Positions 25,844-34,067 of a stretch of 38,202 bases of DNA are shown piece after piece. Numbering within the stretch: the stretch's first letter is position 1; each line of letters starts with the position of its first letter. Where the stretch lies: NCBI GenBank assembly GCA_017453685.1, contig JAFTEL010000163.1:1-38202 (forward strand), written 5' to 3'. Below the pieces are notes generated by a model, which ran no database searches, was not told where the DNA came from, and saw only the letters and a program-made list of their open reading frames with translations. Source of the stretch: Clostridia bacterium (GTDB lineage Bacteria > Bacillota > Clostridia > Oscillospirales > Acutalibacteraceae). The position numbers and the translations under genes were made by a program.

Positions 25844-26155
25844 TCAGGCGTTGATGGAAGCGATCTCAACCTTGGTGTAAGGCTGTCTGTGACCCATCTT
25901 GCGCTTTTCGTTTTTCTTGGGCTTGTAGGTGAAGACAACGATCTTTTTGCCCTTGCCGTTTTTGATGGCCTTGGCGGTGACGGTCGCGCCTTCGACGTAG
26001 GGGGTGCCGACGTTGATGGAATCGTCAGACCCGATGGCGATGACCTTGTCGAACACGACTTCGTCGTCTGCTTCAACATTGAGCTTCTCAATGAAAATGG
26101 TGTCGCCGGCAGAAACTTTGTACTGCTTGCCGCCGGTCTCGATGATGGCGTACAT
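25844..26155 (-). CDS. rplU: 50S ribosomal protein L21
   Basis: L21 of the large subunit (103 aa), first gene of rplU-prp-rpmA. It begins [18 protein letters not shown], the family signature, and ends with [20 protein letters not shown] lies nine bases upstream of the ATG. A near-consensus promoter and a structured 5' leader of about 95 bases precede it. Confidence 0.98.
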   Translation of the reverse strand: MYAIIETGGKQYKVSAGDTIFIEKLNVEADDEVVFDKVIAIGSDDSINVGTPYVEGATVTAKAIKNGKGKKIVVFTYKPKKNEKRKMGHRQPYTKVEIASINA

Positions 26156-26250
26156 ACTTTTTCCCTCTTTTAATAAGTCTCGCTACGTGGGGTACCGCCC
26201 AAAGGGGACGGATTTTTGCGCCTCAACGGCGCGACCCGTAATATGCGGCC
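26156..26250 (-). promoter_or_regulatory. Structured 5' leader of rplU, candidate L21 leader
   Basis: Between the promoter and the rplU start the minus strand can form two hairpins: GCGCC/GGCGC with loop GTTGA (26232-26218) and CCG-CCC/GGG-CGG with a one-base bulge (26211-26195). Bacillus and other Firmicutes have a known L21 leader RNA at this place that autoregulates the operon. Whether this is the same structural family must be tested by a covariance-model search. Confidence 0.55.
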
Positions 26251-26255
26251 TAAAT

Positions 26256-26284
26256 AATATAGCACAGTGCCAATTTAATGTCAA
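26256..26284 (-). promoter_or_regulatory. Sigma-A promoter of rplU-prp-rpmA
   Basis: Minus strand: TTGACA (26284-26279), 17-base spacer, TATATT (26261-26256) with TGC upstream as an extended -10. Confidence 0.9.
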
Positions 26285-26427
26285 CCTTTTTTCTTTCTTT
26301 TTTTATCAGCCGTGATTTTGCATGAATCTTTTGTTCTTTTTATCGGAAAGCGCCTGCTTTTGTAACAAACTGTACAAATCAAGGTGCTTTTTTTCGGCGC
26401 TCTTTTAACAAAATGCAACAAAAAAGC

Positions 26428-26456
26428 TTGAAAAATCAAAAAAGATTTGGTATGAT
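26428..26456 (+). promoter_or_regulatory. Sigma-A promoter of the glycogen operon
   Basis: TTGAAA (26428-26433), 17-base spacer, TATGAT (26451-26456) preceded by TGG as an extended -10. It is 45 bases upstream of glgB and immediately followed by a palindrome. Confidence 0.83.
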
Positions 26457-26459
26457 AAC

Positions 26460-26471
26460 TTCGTATACGAA
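26460..26471. promoter_or_regulatory. 12-bp palindrome at the glg transcription start, candidate operator
   Basis: TTCGTATACGAA is a perfect palindrome placed about 4-15 bases after the -10 box, where a repressor would block initiation. Its half-site TTCGTATA recurs as an inverted pair at 4961-5017. Confidence 0.5.
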
Positions 26472-26500
26472 TCTTCAGAGAATCGGCAGGAGCAGACAAC

Positions 26501-28399
26501 ATGGACAATACCCCGCTTTATTTGTTCAACAAGGGCGAAAACGCCCGCAGCTATGAATATCTGGGCGCGCATTTTCTCTCGGACGGCAAGGTCGCGTTCC
26601 GCGTGTGGGCGCCCCATGCCCAAAGCGTGAGCGTGGTGGGTGATTTCAACGGCTGGAACAGCGGTGCGAACCCGATGGTTCCGCTCACCGGCGGCGTGTG
26701 GGAGACCGAGATCGAAAACCTTCACGTGTTCGACACCTACAAATTCGCCGTGCGCACGCGGGACGGGCGCGAGCTGCTCAAGAGCGACCCCTACGCGTTC
26801 CACACCGAGACCCGCCCGAAAAACGCCTCCAAGCTCTACGACCTGAGCGGCTATGACTGGCAGGACGGCGTCTGGCTGGCGCACCGCAAAAAGGTGCGGG
26901 TCTACGACGAACCGATCAATATTTACGAAGTACACGCGGGCAGCTGGAAGCAGCATGACGACGGCAACTTCTATTCCTACCGCGATCTGGCGGATTCGCT
27001 CATTCCCTACGTGGTCGATATGGGCTACACCCACATTGAGCTCATGCCTTTGGGTGAATACCCGTTCGACGGGTCGTGGGGCTATCAGGTCACGGGCTAT
27101 TTCGCGCCGACCTCGCGTTACGGCGAGCCGAAGGACTTCATGTATTTCGTCGACCGCTGCCATCAGGCGGGGATCGGCGTCATCCTCGACTGGGTGCCGG
27201 CGCATTTCCCGAAGGACGCTTACGGGCTGTATGAATTTGACGGCGAGCCTTGCTATGAGTATGCCGACCCCAAAAAAGGGGAACACTACCAGTGGGGCAC
27301 GCGCGTGTTCGATTTCGGGCGGCACGAGGTGCAGAGCTTCCTCATGTCCTCCGCCGCGATGTGGCTGAAGGAATACCATCTCGACGGCCTGCGCATCGAC
27401 GCGGTGGCGTCCATGGTCTATCTGGACTATGCCCGCGAGGCGGGGCAGTGGCAGCCGAATGTCTACGGCGGCAACCAGAATCTGGAGGCTATCGCCTTCA
27501 TCAAAAAGCTCAACGAATCCATCTTCCGTGATTTTTGGGACTGCATGATGATCGCGGAGGAATCCACCTCGTTCCCGCTCGTCTCCAAGCCCACCTGCAA
27601 CGGGGGCTTAGGCTTCAACTTCAAGTGGAACATGGGCTGGATGAACGACTGCCTCAAGTATTTCTCGCTCGACGGCATCTACCGCAAGTTCAACCACGAG
27701 TGCCTCACGTTCTCGTTTTTCTACGCGTTTTCCGAAAACTTCGTGCTGCCCATTTCCCACGATGAAGTGGTGCACGGCAAGTGCTCGCTCATCAACAAAA
27801 TGCCCGGCACCTACGAAGAAAAATTCGCCGGCGTGCGCTCGTTCCTCGGCTACATGTACGCGCATCCGGGCAAAAAGCTGCTGTTCATGGGCTGCGAATT
27901 CGGGCAGTTCATCGAATGGAAATACGACGCGGGGCTGGACTGGCTGCTGCTCGATTACGACATGCACCGCAAGCTCAAGGACTACACCAGAGAACTGAAC
28001 CATTTCTACAAGGCGAACGCGCCGCTGTGGCAGATCGATTACAGCTGGGAAGGCTTTTCCTGGATCTCCAGCGACGACAACACCAATTCGGTCATCGCCT
28101 TCCGCCGCATGGACGACAAGGGCAAAGAGCTCATCTGCGTGTCGAACCTCACTACGGTCGATCGCTTCGATTACAAAATCGGCGTGCCGGTCGCCGGCAC
28201 CTATGAGGTCGTGTTCAATTCCGATGAGGAGCGCTTCGGCGGCACGGGGCGCGGCATGACCGGCAAGGTCAAAACGCAGCCCGTCGCCATGCACGGACAC
28301 GATCTGAGCCTGTCGCTCGACTTGGCGGGGCTGAGCACGGTTTATCTCAAGCTCGTGCGCCGCGCGCCGAAAAAGAGGGGAGCCGCCAAGACGAAATGA
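26501..28399 (+). CDS. glgB: 1,4-alpha-glucan branching enzyme (GH13_9)
   Basis: Makes alpha-1,6 branches in glycogen (632 aa). An N-terminal CBM48-type domain (HFLSDGKVAFRVWAPHAQSV, VVGDFNGWN) precedes the GH13 barrel. Catalytic residues: nucleophile Asp300 in GLRIDAVASM, acid/base Glu353 in MMIAEESTSF, and the transition-state aspartate in PISHDEVVHGK. The 53-residue distance between the first two matches the E. coli enzyme. GlgB-specific sequences ELMPLGEYPFDGSWGYQVTG and FMGCEFGQF are present. AGGAG lies upstream of ATG 26501. Its stop overlaps the next gene by four bases; it leads the glycogen operon. Confidence 0.97.
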   Translation: MDNTPLYLFNKGENARSYEYLGAHFLSDGKVAFRVWAPHAQSVSVVGDFNGWNSGANPMVPLTGGVWETEIENLHVFDTYKFAVRTRDGRELLKSDPYAFHTETRPKNASKLYDLSGYDWQDGVWLAHRKKVRVYDEPINIYEVHAGSWKQHDDGNFYSYRDLADSLIPYVVDMGYTHIELMPLGEYPFDGSWGYQVTGYFAPTSRYGEPKDFMYFVDRCHQAGIGVILDWVPAHFPKDAYGLYEFDGEPCYEYADPKKGEHYQWGTRVFDFGRHEVQSFLMSSAAMWLKEYHLDGLRIDAVASMVYLDYAREAGQWQPNVYGGNQNLEAIAFIKKLNESIFRDFWDCMMIAEESTSFPLVSKPTCNGGLGFNFKWNMGWMNDCLKYFSLDGIYRKFNHECLTFSFFYAFSENFVLPISHDEVVHGKCSLINKMPGTYEEKFAGVRSFLGYMYAHPGKKLLFMGCEFGQFIEWKYDAGLDWLLLDYDMHRKLKDYTRELNHFYKANAPLWQIDYSWEGFSWISSDDNTNSVIAFRRMDDKGKELICVSNLTTVDRFDYKIGVPVAGTYEVVFNSDEERFGGTGRGMTGKVKTQPVAMHGHDLSLSLDLAGLSTVYLKLVRRAPKKRGAAKTK

Positions 28400-29481
28400 G
28401 CAAAACGGTTTTGCATTTTGCCGATTTCAAATCTCCCTGCCGCGGCAACTTCATCAATTCGCTGGAAGCCCTGCGCGCCGAAGCCAAAGCGCGCGGATGG
28501 GACACGGTCTACGTGTTCCCCCTTCCCACCGCCCGACGAGATTGGGCGAAGGAACTCGAAAACGAGGCGCCCGTCTACTATCTGACGGGGCGGTTTTTGG
28601 CCGATCTTCGGCTGATGCGCCGCGTCATCAAACGGCACGGCGTCAGGCTCATCCACCACCATTTTTACAAATTGCCCTACGTGCTGCTGTTCAATCTGGC
28701 GGCGGGGCGCAGAATCCCGCAGCTCATCCACCTGCACTGCGCGCTGCATATCCACAGCGGGATCGCCCGCTTGATCGAAAAGCTCCTGCTGCATAACAAG
28801 ACCTTCATCGGCTGCAGCGAAAAGCTGACGAACGACGCCAAGCAGTATTACCCGAACGCCCCCGCGTTCACGGCGAAAAATGCCGTCTTCTTCCCGCGGC
28901 TGGAGCAGTTCGAGGCGCTGGACAAAGCGGCGCTCGGTCTGCGGGAAAACGCCAAAACGCTGATGATGTTCGGCTTTCTGTATGAGGTCAAGGGCGTCGA
29001 CCTGGCGCTGGAAGCGCTCGACAGCCTCAATCAAAGCGGCGACGCCGCCGATCTGATTTTGATCCTGACCTCGCATCAGGAAGAAATTCGACAAAAAATC
29101 GAGCGGCGGTTTGGTACAATTCCCTCTTGGCTCCGTCTGCTGCCGCCGCGCAACGATATCGCGAGCTATTTCCGATTGTGCGATGCGTTTCTGGCGCCGA
29201 GCCGCAGCGAGGGGCTGCCCTATTCCGTGCTGGAAGCGGCATGGCTGAAAGTGCCGCTGGTACTCAGCGATATTCCCGCGCATACCGCTCTGGCGCTGCC
29301 TTGCGCGAGTTATTTTGAAAGCGGCAGCGCGGACGATCTCACCGAAAAAACCCGTCATGTTCTCCGTTCTCCCCCGACCGAAGCGGCGCTGACCGCGCAG
29401 CGTGAAGCGGTCTTTCAAACCTATCGGCTGGAAGAATGGACGAAAACGGTTTTGGATATTTACGATCAAACACTTGACTAA
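28396..29481 (+). CDS. Glycosyltransferase family 4-like (GT-B fold) in the glycogen operon
   Basis: A 361-aa predicted GT-B glycosyltransferase. The C-terminal half carries the family 4 pattern: KTLMMFGFLYEVKGVDLALEA, a sugar-nucleotide-binding LRLLPPRNDIASYFRLCDAFLAPSRSEGLPYSVLEAAWL with the E-x7-E motif. The N-terminal half (HFADFKSPCRGNFINSLEAL, LIHHHFYKLPYVLLFNL) is not specific. It starts inside the last codon of glgB (ATGA) and glgC follows after 18 bases, so it belongs to the glycogen transcript. It is not a canonical Glg enzyme; the donor and acceptor are unknown. Confidence 0.85.
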   Translation: MSKTVLHFADFKSPCRGNFINSLEALRAEAKARGWDTVYVFPLPTARRDWAKELENEAPVYYLTGRFLADLRLMRRVIKRHGVRLIHHHFYKLPYVLLFNLAAGRRIPQLIHLHCALHIHSGIARLIEKLLLHNKTFIGCSEKLTNDAKQYYPNAPAFTAKNAVFFPRLEQFEALDKAALGLRENAKTLMMFGFLYEVKGVDLALEALDSLNQSGDAADLILILTSHQEEIRQKIERRFGTIPSWLRLLPPRNDIASYFRLCDAFLAPSRSEGLPYSVLEAAWLKVPLVLSDIPAHTALALPCASYFESGSADDLTEKTRHVLRSPPTEAALTAQREAVFQTYRLEEWTKTVLDIYDQTLD

Positions 29482-29499
29482 GAACAGGAGGTTTTCTCT

Positions 29500-30732
29500 A
29501 TGTCCAAGAAAACAGAGTGCATTGCCATGCTTCTGGCGGGCGGTCAGGGCAGCAGACTCGGTATCTTGACCAAAAACATCGCCAAGCCTGCCGTACCCTA
29601 CGGCGGTAAATACAGGATCATTGATTTTCCGCTGTCCAACTGCGTCAATTCCGGCATCTACACGGTGGGTGTGCTCACCCAGTACCAGCCGCTGGAGCTC
29701 AACGACTACATCGGCAACGGCGCGGCGTGGGATCTCGACCGCGAGAGCGGCGGCGTGCATATCCTTTCGCCCTATCAGCAGATCAAGGGCAGCGAATGGT
29801 ATAAGGGCACGGCGAACGCTATTTACCAGAACATCAACTTCATCGACCGCTACGATCCAGAATACGTCTGCATCCTGTCGGGCGACCATATCTACAAGAT
29901 GGATTATTCCAAAATGCTCGCCTTCCACAAGGAAAAGGACGCCGCCTGCACCATCGCCATGCTGGAAGTCCCGTGGGAGGAGGCTTCCCGCTTCGGGCTG
30001 ATGCTGGTGAACGACGACGGCGCGATCATCGCCTTTGAAGAAAAACCCAAGGAGCCGCACAGCAACAAGGCGTCCATGGGCGTTTACGTGTTCACGTGGA
30101 GCAAGCTTCGCGAATACCTGCTGGCGGACGAAGCGGATGAGAATTCCAGCAACGATTTCGGCAAGGACCTCATCCCCGCCATGCATCAGGCGGGCGAACG
30201 GCTGTTTGCCTATCACTTTGACGGCTACTGGAAGGACGTCGGCACGATCGACAGCCTGTGGGAAGCCAACCTCGACCTGCTCCGCCCGAGCGTCGATCTC
30301 GATCTGTCTGACCCCTCCTGGCGCATTTACTCCAAGAGTTCCGCCGCGCCGCCCCATTACATTTCCGCCAAGGCAAAGGTGCAGAACTCCATGATCACCG
30401 AGGGCTGCTCCATCGCCGGCAACGTGGATTATTCGGTGCTGTTTGCGAAAGTCAAGGTGGAGGAAGGCGCCGTGGTCGATTCTTCCATCATCATGCCGGG
30501 TACCGTCATCAAAAAAGGCGCGGTCGTGCAGTACGCCATCGTGGCGGAAAACGCCGTGATCGAGCAGGGCGCCGTGGTGGGCGAAAAGCCCGAGAACACA
30601 CTCAACCGCGATGAATGGGGCGTTGCCGTGGTCGGCGCCGGCGTGAAGGTCGGTCAGGGCGCCAGAGTCGCGCCCAAGGCAATGGCCGGTGAAGACGTTC
30701 CCGCCGTGAGCGCAGAGGAGGAAACAAAATGA
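29500..30732 (+). CDS. glgC: Glucose-1-phosphate adenylyltransferase, catalytic subunit
   Basis: Makes ADP-glucose from ATP and glucose-1-phosphate, the committed step to glycogen (410 aa). The nucleotidyltransferase motif [14 protein letters not shown], the activator/substrate region [19 protein letters not shown], the catalytic [10 protein letters not shown] and FEEKPKEP are all present. A C-terminal left-handed beta helix (about 290-400) has hexapeptide repeats such as [26 protein letters not shown] precedes the ATG; the stop overlaps glgD by four bases, fitting a GlgC/GlgD heteromer. Confidence 0.97.
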   Translation: MSKKTECIAMLLAGGQGSRLGILTKNIAKPAVPYGGKYRIIDFPLSNCVNSGIYTVGVLTQYQPLELNDYIGNGAAWDLDRESGGVHILSPYQQIKGSEWYKGTANAIYQNINFIDRYDPEYVCILSGDHIYKMDYSKMLAFHKEKDAACTIAMLEVPWEEASRFGLMLVNDDGAIIAFEEKPKEPHSNKASMGVYVFTWSKLREYLLADEADENSSNDFGKDLIPAMHQAGERLFAYHFDGYWKDVGTIDSLWEANLDLLRPSVDLDLSDPSWRIYSKSSAAPPHYISAKAKVQNSMITEGCSIAGNVDYSVLFAKVKVEEGAVVDSSIIMPGTVIKKGAVVQYAIVAENAVIEQGAVVGEKPENTLNRDEWGVAVVGAGVKVGQGARVAPKAMAGEDVPAVSAEEETK

Positions 30733-31844
30733 TTCGTTCCAATGATATTTTAGGTTTGATCCATTCCAATGCATACGACGCCTGCCTGTCCGAACTGACC
30801 AATATGCGCACCATGGGCTCGGTCCCGTTCGGCGGCCGTTACCGCCTGATCGACTTCACCCTGTCCAACATGGTCAACGCCGGCATTGGCAAGGTCGGCG
30901 GGGTGACCAAGAGCAACTATCAGTCGCTCATGGATCATCTGGGCACCGGCCGCGCGTGGGATCTGGCGCGCAAGCACGGCGGCATGTATCTGCTTCCGCC
31001 CTTCCTGCTGGAGGAGAGCGGCAGCTTCGACAACCGCATCGAAGCGATCAAAGGCAACATGAATTTTATCGGCCGTTCGGATGAAGAGTATATCCTGATG
31101 AGCGACTGCAACGTGGTCATGAATTTTTCCGCCTCCGCGTTTGCCGCTTTCCACGAAAAGAGCGGCGCCGATATCACCATCCTCGTCAAGCGCGGCAGTG
31201 TTCCCGCCATTGAGAACACGCTGGTGTTTGAAACAGACGGCAGCGGCCGCGTGACCTCCGCTGTGTTCGGCAGCGCGGGGGATGAGGGCTGCTTCTCCAC
31301 CAACATTTACTTTATGAAAAAAGCGCTGCTGGAGCGGCTGATCAACGACGCCGCCGCCATGAAAAAGAAGAGCTTTGAAGAAGATATCATCATGGAGAAC
31401 GTCGGCAAATTAAAGGTGTTCGCCATGGAACACACGGGCTTCGCCTACGCCATCGACTCGCTCAAAGCCTATTACGAGGCGAACATGGCGCTGCTCGAAG
31501 CCGAAAACGCGCACGATCTGTTTATGAGCAAACGCCCGATCTACACCAAGGTGCGCGACGATATGCCCGCGCTTTACGGCATTGAATCCAACGTGGAAAA
31601 CTGCCTGATTTCCGACGGCTGCGTCATTAAGGGCACCGTGGAAAACAGCATCATCGGCCGCGGCGTCACCGTGGAAAAGGGCGCCGTGGTGCGCAACTCC
31701 GTCATCATGCAGGACAGCTTCATCGGCGTGGGCGCGCGTGTGGAAAGCGTGATCTTTGACAAGTCCGTTATCCTCAAGCCCGGCAAGACCCTGTGCGGCG
31801 CGGAGGGCTTCCCCGTATACGTCGGCAAGGGCATCGTTATCTGA
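30729..31844 (+). CDS. glgD: GlgD, regulatory subunit of ADP-glucose pyrophosphorylase
   Basis: A GlgC paralogue (371 aa) found in Firmicutes, where it forms a heteromer with GlgC and raises its activity. The glycine-rich catalytic loop is missing: the N-terminus reads [20 protein letters not shown], going straight to [19 protein letters not shown]. The C-terminal beta helix has [20 protein letters not shown] repeats. Its start overlaps the glgC stop (ATGA) and glgA follows after 14 bases. Confidence 0.95.
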   Translation: MIRSNDILGLIHSNAYDACLSELTNMRTMGSVPFGGRYRLIDFTLSNMVNAGIGKVGGVTKSNYQSLMDHLGTGRAWDLARKHGGMYLLPPFLLEESGSFDNRIEAIKGNMNFIGRSDEEYILMSDCNVVMNFSASAFAAFHEKSGADITILVKRGSVPAIENTLVFETDGSGRVTSAVFGSAGDEGCFSTNIYFMKKALLERLINDAAAMKKKSFEEDIIMENVGKLKVFAMEHTGFAYAIDSLKAYYEANMALLEAENAHDLFMSKRPIYTKVRDDMPALYGIESNVENCLISDGCVIKGTVENSIIGRGVTVEKGAVVRNSVIMQDSFIGVGARVESVIFDKSVILKPGKTLCGAEGFPVYVGKGIVI

Positions 31845-31858
31845 GAGGAGCAAAAAGA

Positions 31859-33280
31859 ATGAAAGTATTATACGCAGCCAGCGAGGCGCTGCCCTTCATC
31901 GCTTCCGGCGGTCTGGCGGATGTGGCGGGTTCTCTGCCGCAGGCGCTGCGCAAAAGGCTGATCGGCTGCCGGGTGGTGCTGCCGCTTTACGACACCATCC
32001 CGCAGGAATTGAAGGACACCATGACCTTTATCACGCATATTTCCGTGCCCGTCGCGTGGCGCCGGCAGTATTGCGGCATTTTCGAGGCGCACCAGAACGG
32101 CGTGATCTATTATTTGATCGACAATCAGTATTACTTCAAGCGCGACCGCATTTACGGTCATTATGACGACGCGGAGCGGTTCGCGTTCTTCGCCCGCGCG
32201 GTGCTGGAGATCATCCCGCACATCGGCTTCAAGCCCGATATCATCCACTGCAACGACTGGCAGACGGCGCTGACGCCCCTGTATTATTCCATCTTCTACG
32301 CCAATCGTCCCGAATATGAGAACATAAAAACGGTGTTCACCATCCATAACATCCAGTATCAGGGCGTTTACGGGATGGAGCTTATCGGCGACGTGCTCGG
32401 TCTGCCGCAGGACGCGGAGCATCTGGTGGAATACAACGGCTGCGTGAATCTGATGAAGGGCGCGATCGAAACGGCGAACGTCGTCACCACCGTCAGCCCC
32501 ACCTACGCCAACGAGATCCTCGACCCGTGGTTCAGCCACGGGCTGGACAGTATTCTGGAACAGCGCCGCTTCAAGCTCTCGGGCATCCTCAACGGCATCG
32601 ACGTGGTCAATTACGACCCGTCGACCGACCCGAACATACCTTTCCATTATTCGGCGGCTGATTTTTCCGACAAAGCCAAAGACAAAGCCGCGCTGCAGGA
32701 ACGGTTCAATCTGCCGCAGAATCCCGACACGCCGATCATCGGCGTCGTCAGCCGTCTGGTTTCGCACAAGGGCTTCGATCTGGTGAAAGCGGTGCTCGAC
32801 GAGCTGCTTGCCACCGAGGACGTTCAGCTGGTCGTGCTCGGTTCGGGCGACTGGCAGTATGAGAGCTTCTTCAACGAAATGGCGGCGCGTTACCCGCAGA
32901 AATGCGGCGTTTATATCGGCTTCGTGCCGGAACTTGCGCGCAAGATCTACGCCGGCAGCGATCTGTTCCTCATGCCCTCCAAGAGCGAGCCCTGCGGGCT
33001 GTCTCAGATGGTGGCGCTGCGCTACGGTTCCATTCCGATCGTGCGCGAGACCGGCGGTCTGAGAGATTCCATTCACGACAGCGGCGACGGGCAGGGCAAC
33101 GGCTTCACCTTCGCGCGCTACAACGCGCACGATATGCTCCACACCATCCGCCGCGCGCTGGAAGGCTACAAGAACCGCGAGGGCTGGCAGGTGCTGGTCA
33201 AACGCGCGATGGAATGTGACAACAGCTGGGCGAGCTCGGCGAGCGAATACATCCGCCTCTACAAAAATCTGCTGAAATAA
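31859..33280 (+). CDS. glgA: Glycogen synthase (GT5)
   Basis: Extends alpha-1,4 glucan with ADP-glucose (473 aa, usual length). The N-terminus is MKVLYAASEALPFIASGGLA. The normal K-x-G-G-L-A-D-V motif, whose lysine binds the ADP-glucose phosphates, reads A-S-G-G-L-A-D-V here. The C-terminal domain is regular: IIGVVSRLVSHKGFDLV, FVPELARKIYAGSDLFLMPS and SEPCGLSQMVALRYGSIPIVRETGGL. ATG 31859 is set by AGGAG at 31846-31850; the frame extends upstream into glgD. It is the last gene of the operon; the hairpin after it has a poor U-tract on this strand. Confidence 0.95.
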   Translation: MKVLYAASEALPFIASGGLADVAGSLPQALRKRLIGCRVVLPLYDTIPQELKDTMTFITHISVPVAWRRQYCGIFEAHQNGVIYYLIDNQYYFKRDRIYGHYDDAERFAFFARAVLEIIPHIGFKPDIIHCNDWQTALTPLYYSIFYANRPEYENIKTVFTIHNIQYQGVYGMELIGDVLGLPQDAEHLVEYNGCVNLMKGAIETANVVTTVSPTYANEILDPWFSHGLDSILEQRRFKLSGILNGIDVVNYDPSTDPNIPFHYSAADFSDKAKDKAALQERFNLPQNPDTPIIGVVSRLVSHKGFDLVKAVLDELLATEDVQLVVLGSGDWQYESFFNEMAARYPQKCGVYIGFVPELARKIYAGSDLFLMPSKSEPCGLSQMVALRYGSIPIVRETGGLRDSIHDSGDGQGNGFTFARYNAHDMLHTIRRALEGYKNREGWQVLVKRAMECDNSWASSASEYIRLYKNLLK

Positions 33281-33281
33281 T

Positions 33282-33315
33282 AAAAAACGGCTCCCCTGCG
33301 TTCAGAGGAGCCGTT
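33282..33315. terminator. Hairpin between glgA and the converging XRE gene
   Basis: A 9-bp stem (AACGGCTCC at 33286-33294 with 33307-33315). On the minus strand it is followed by six U (33287-33282), a good terminator for the XRE gene. On the plus strand the tail TTGTGTCTGT is weak, so it is only a fair terminator for the glg operon. Confidence 0.8.
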
Positions 33316-33326
33316 GTGTCTGTCAT

Positions 33327-33983
33327 TCAGCCGTTCTTTTTGAAGCTTGAGCTTGTGGTCAAATGCTTGCCGACAATGTCGCAGACGTAAGATTCCACGC
33401 TTTCCATGAGAATATCCATGAAGCGCGGCAGCGTTTCCATGCGGATGCTGTAATCGTAGGAAAGCACGGGGCGGTTGTGGAACATGCTGTTCATGATCCC
33501 GTCTACCATTTGCTGGAACATCGGGTCGTCATAACGGCAACGGTAGCTGAGCAGATCGGGGTTGAGCCGGCCGGAATTGAGCGCCGTGACCAGAATCTTG
33601 TATTCCGTCATGGCATAGGTCCAAAGCATCTTGTTGCCTAAGATCCGGTCGGTCACCACGAATTTTTCGCTCATATAGCTGGCGCAGAGCAGAACGGTCT
33701 GCATATCCAGCTCTTTGATGTGTTCAATGCTGTCGATGGTTTCGGGGTTTTCAAAGTTGAACCGAAGCCCGTATTTGCTGTTCTGCCGCCCCAGCAGGTA
33801 ATCGGTGGTGACGTTATAGAATTCGGCGCATTTGAGCACGAAATCCAGCCCGCATTCCCGCACGCCCTTTTCATAATGAGACAGCAGCGCCTGCGAAATT
33901 CCGAGGCTGAGCGCGACCTCTTTCTGGCTCATGTTGCGCTCCTTGCGCAGGGACGTGATGCGCGCGGCAAAAACGGTCGACAT
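33327..33983 (-). CDS. XRE family transcriptional regulator with C-terminal domain
   Basis: A 218-aa regulator. The N-terminal HTH_3 domain (about 4-65) reads RITSLRKERNMSQKEVALSL then SQALLSHYEKGVRECGLDFVL and ends YNVTTDYLLGRQN. The remaining about 150 residues are alpha-helical with no motif I can name; they may sense a ligand or mediate dimerisation. GGGAGG lies before the ATG. Two 11-base direct repeats (34007-34017 and 34019-34029) overlap its promoter and could be its autoregulatory operator. It diverges from a histidine-phosphatase-like gene. Confidence 0.88.
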   Translation of the reverse strand: MSTVFAARITSLRKERNMSQKEVALSLGISQALLSHYEKGVRECGLDFVLKCAEFYNVTTDYLLGRQNSKYGLRFNFENPETIDSIEHIKELDMQTVLLCASYMSEKFVVTDRILGNKMLWTYAMTEYKILVTALNSGRLNPDLLSYRCRYDDPMFQQMVDGIMNSMFHNRPVLSYDYSIRMETLPRFMDILMESVESYVCDIVGKHLTTSSSFKKNG

Positions 33984-34006
33984 TGGATTTCCCTCCCGAA
34001 AAGAAT

Positions 34007-34041
34007 ACAGATAGTATAACAGATTGTATAATTTCTGTCAA
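34007..34041 (-). promoter_or_regulatory. Promoter of the XRE regulator with tandem repeat operator
   Basis: Minus strand: TTGACA (34041-34036), 17-base spacer, TATACT (34018-34013). Overlapping it on the plus strand are ACAGATAGTAT (34007-34017) and ACAGATTGTAT (34019-34029), 12 bases apart. A plus-strand TATAAT (34027-34032) with a weak AATACA (34004-34009) may serve the divergent gene. Confidence 0.8.
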
Positions 34042-34067
34042 GCAAATCCGACATTTTGGAGAAAGCC

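Noticed and set aside
28342..30774. Very long open frame on the minus strand (about 810 codons) opposite the glycogen genes
   Set aside because: It lies antisense to glgB end, the glycosyltransferase and glgC, which are certain genes, and its translation is His/Arg/Val-rich with no domain. It is a by-product of GC-rich codon bias.
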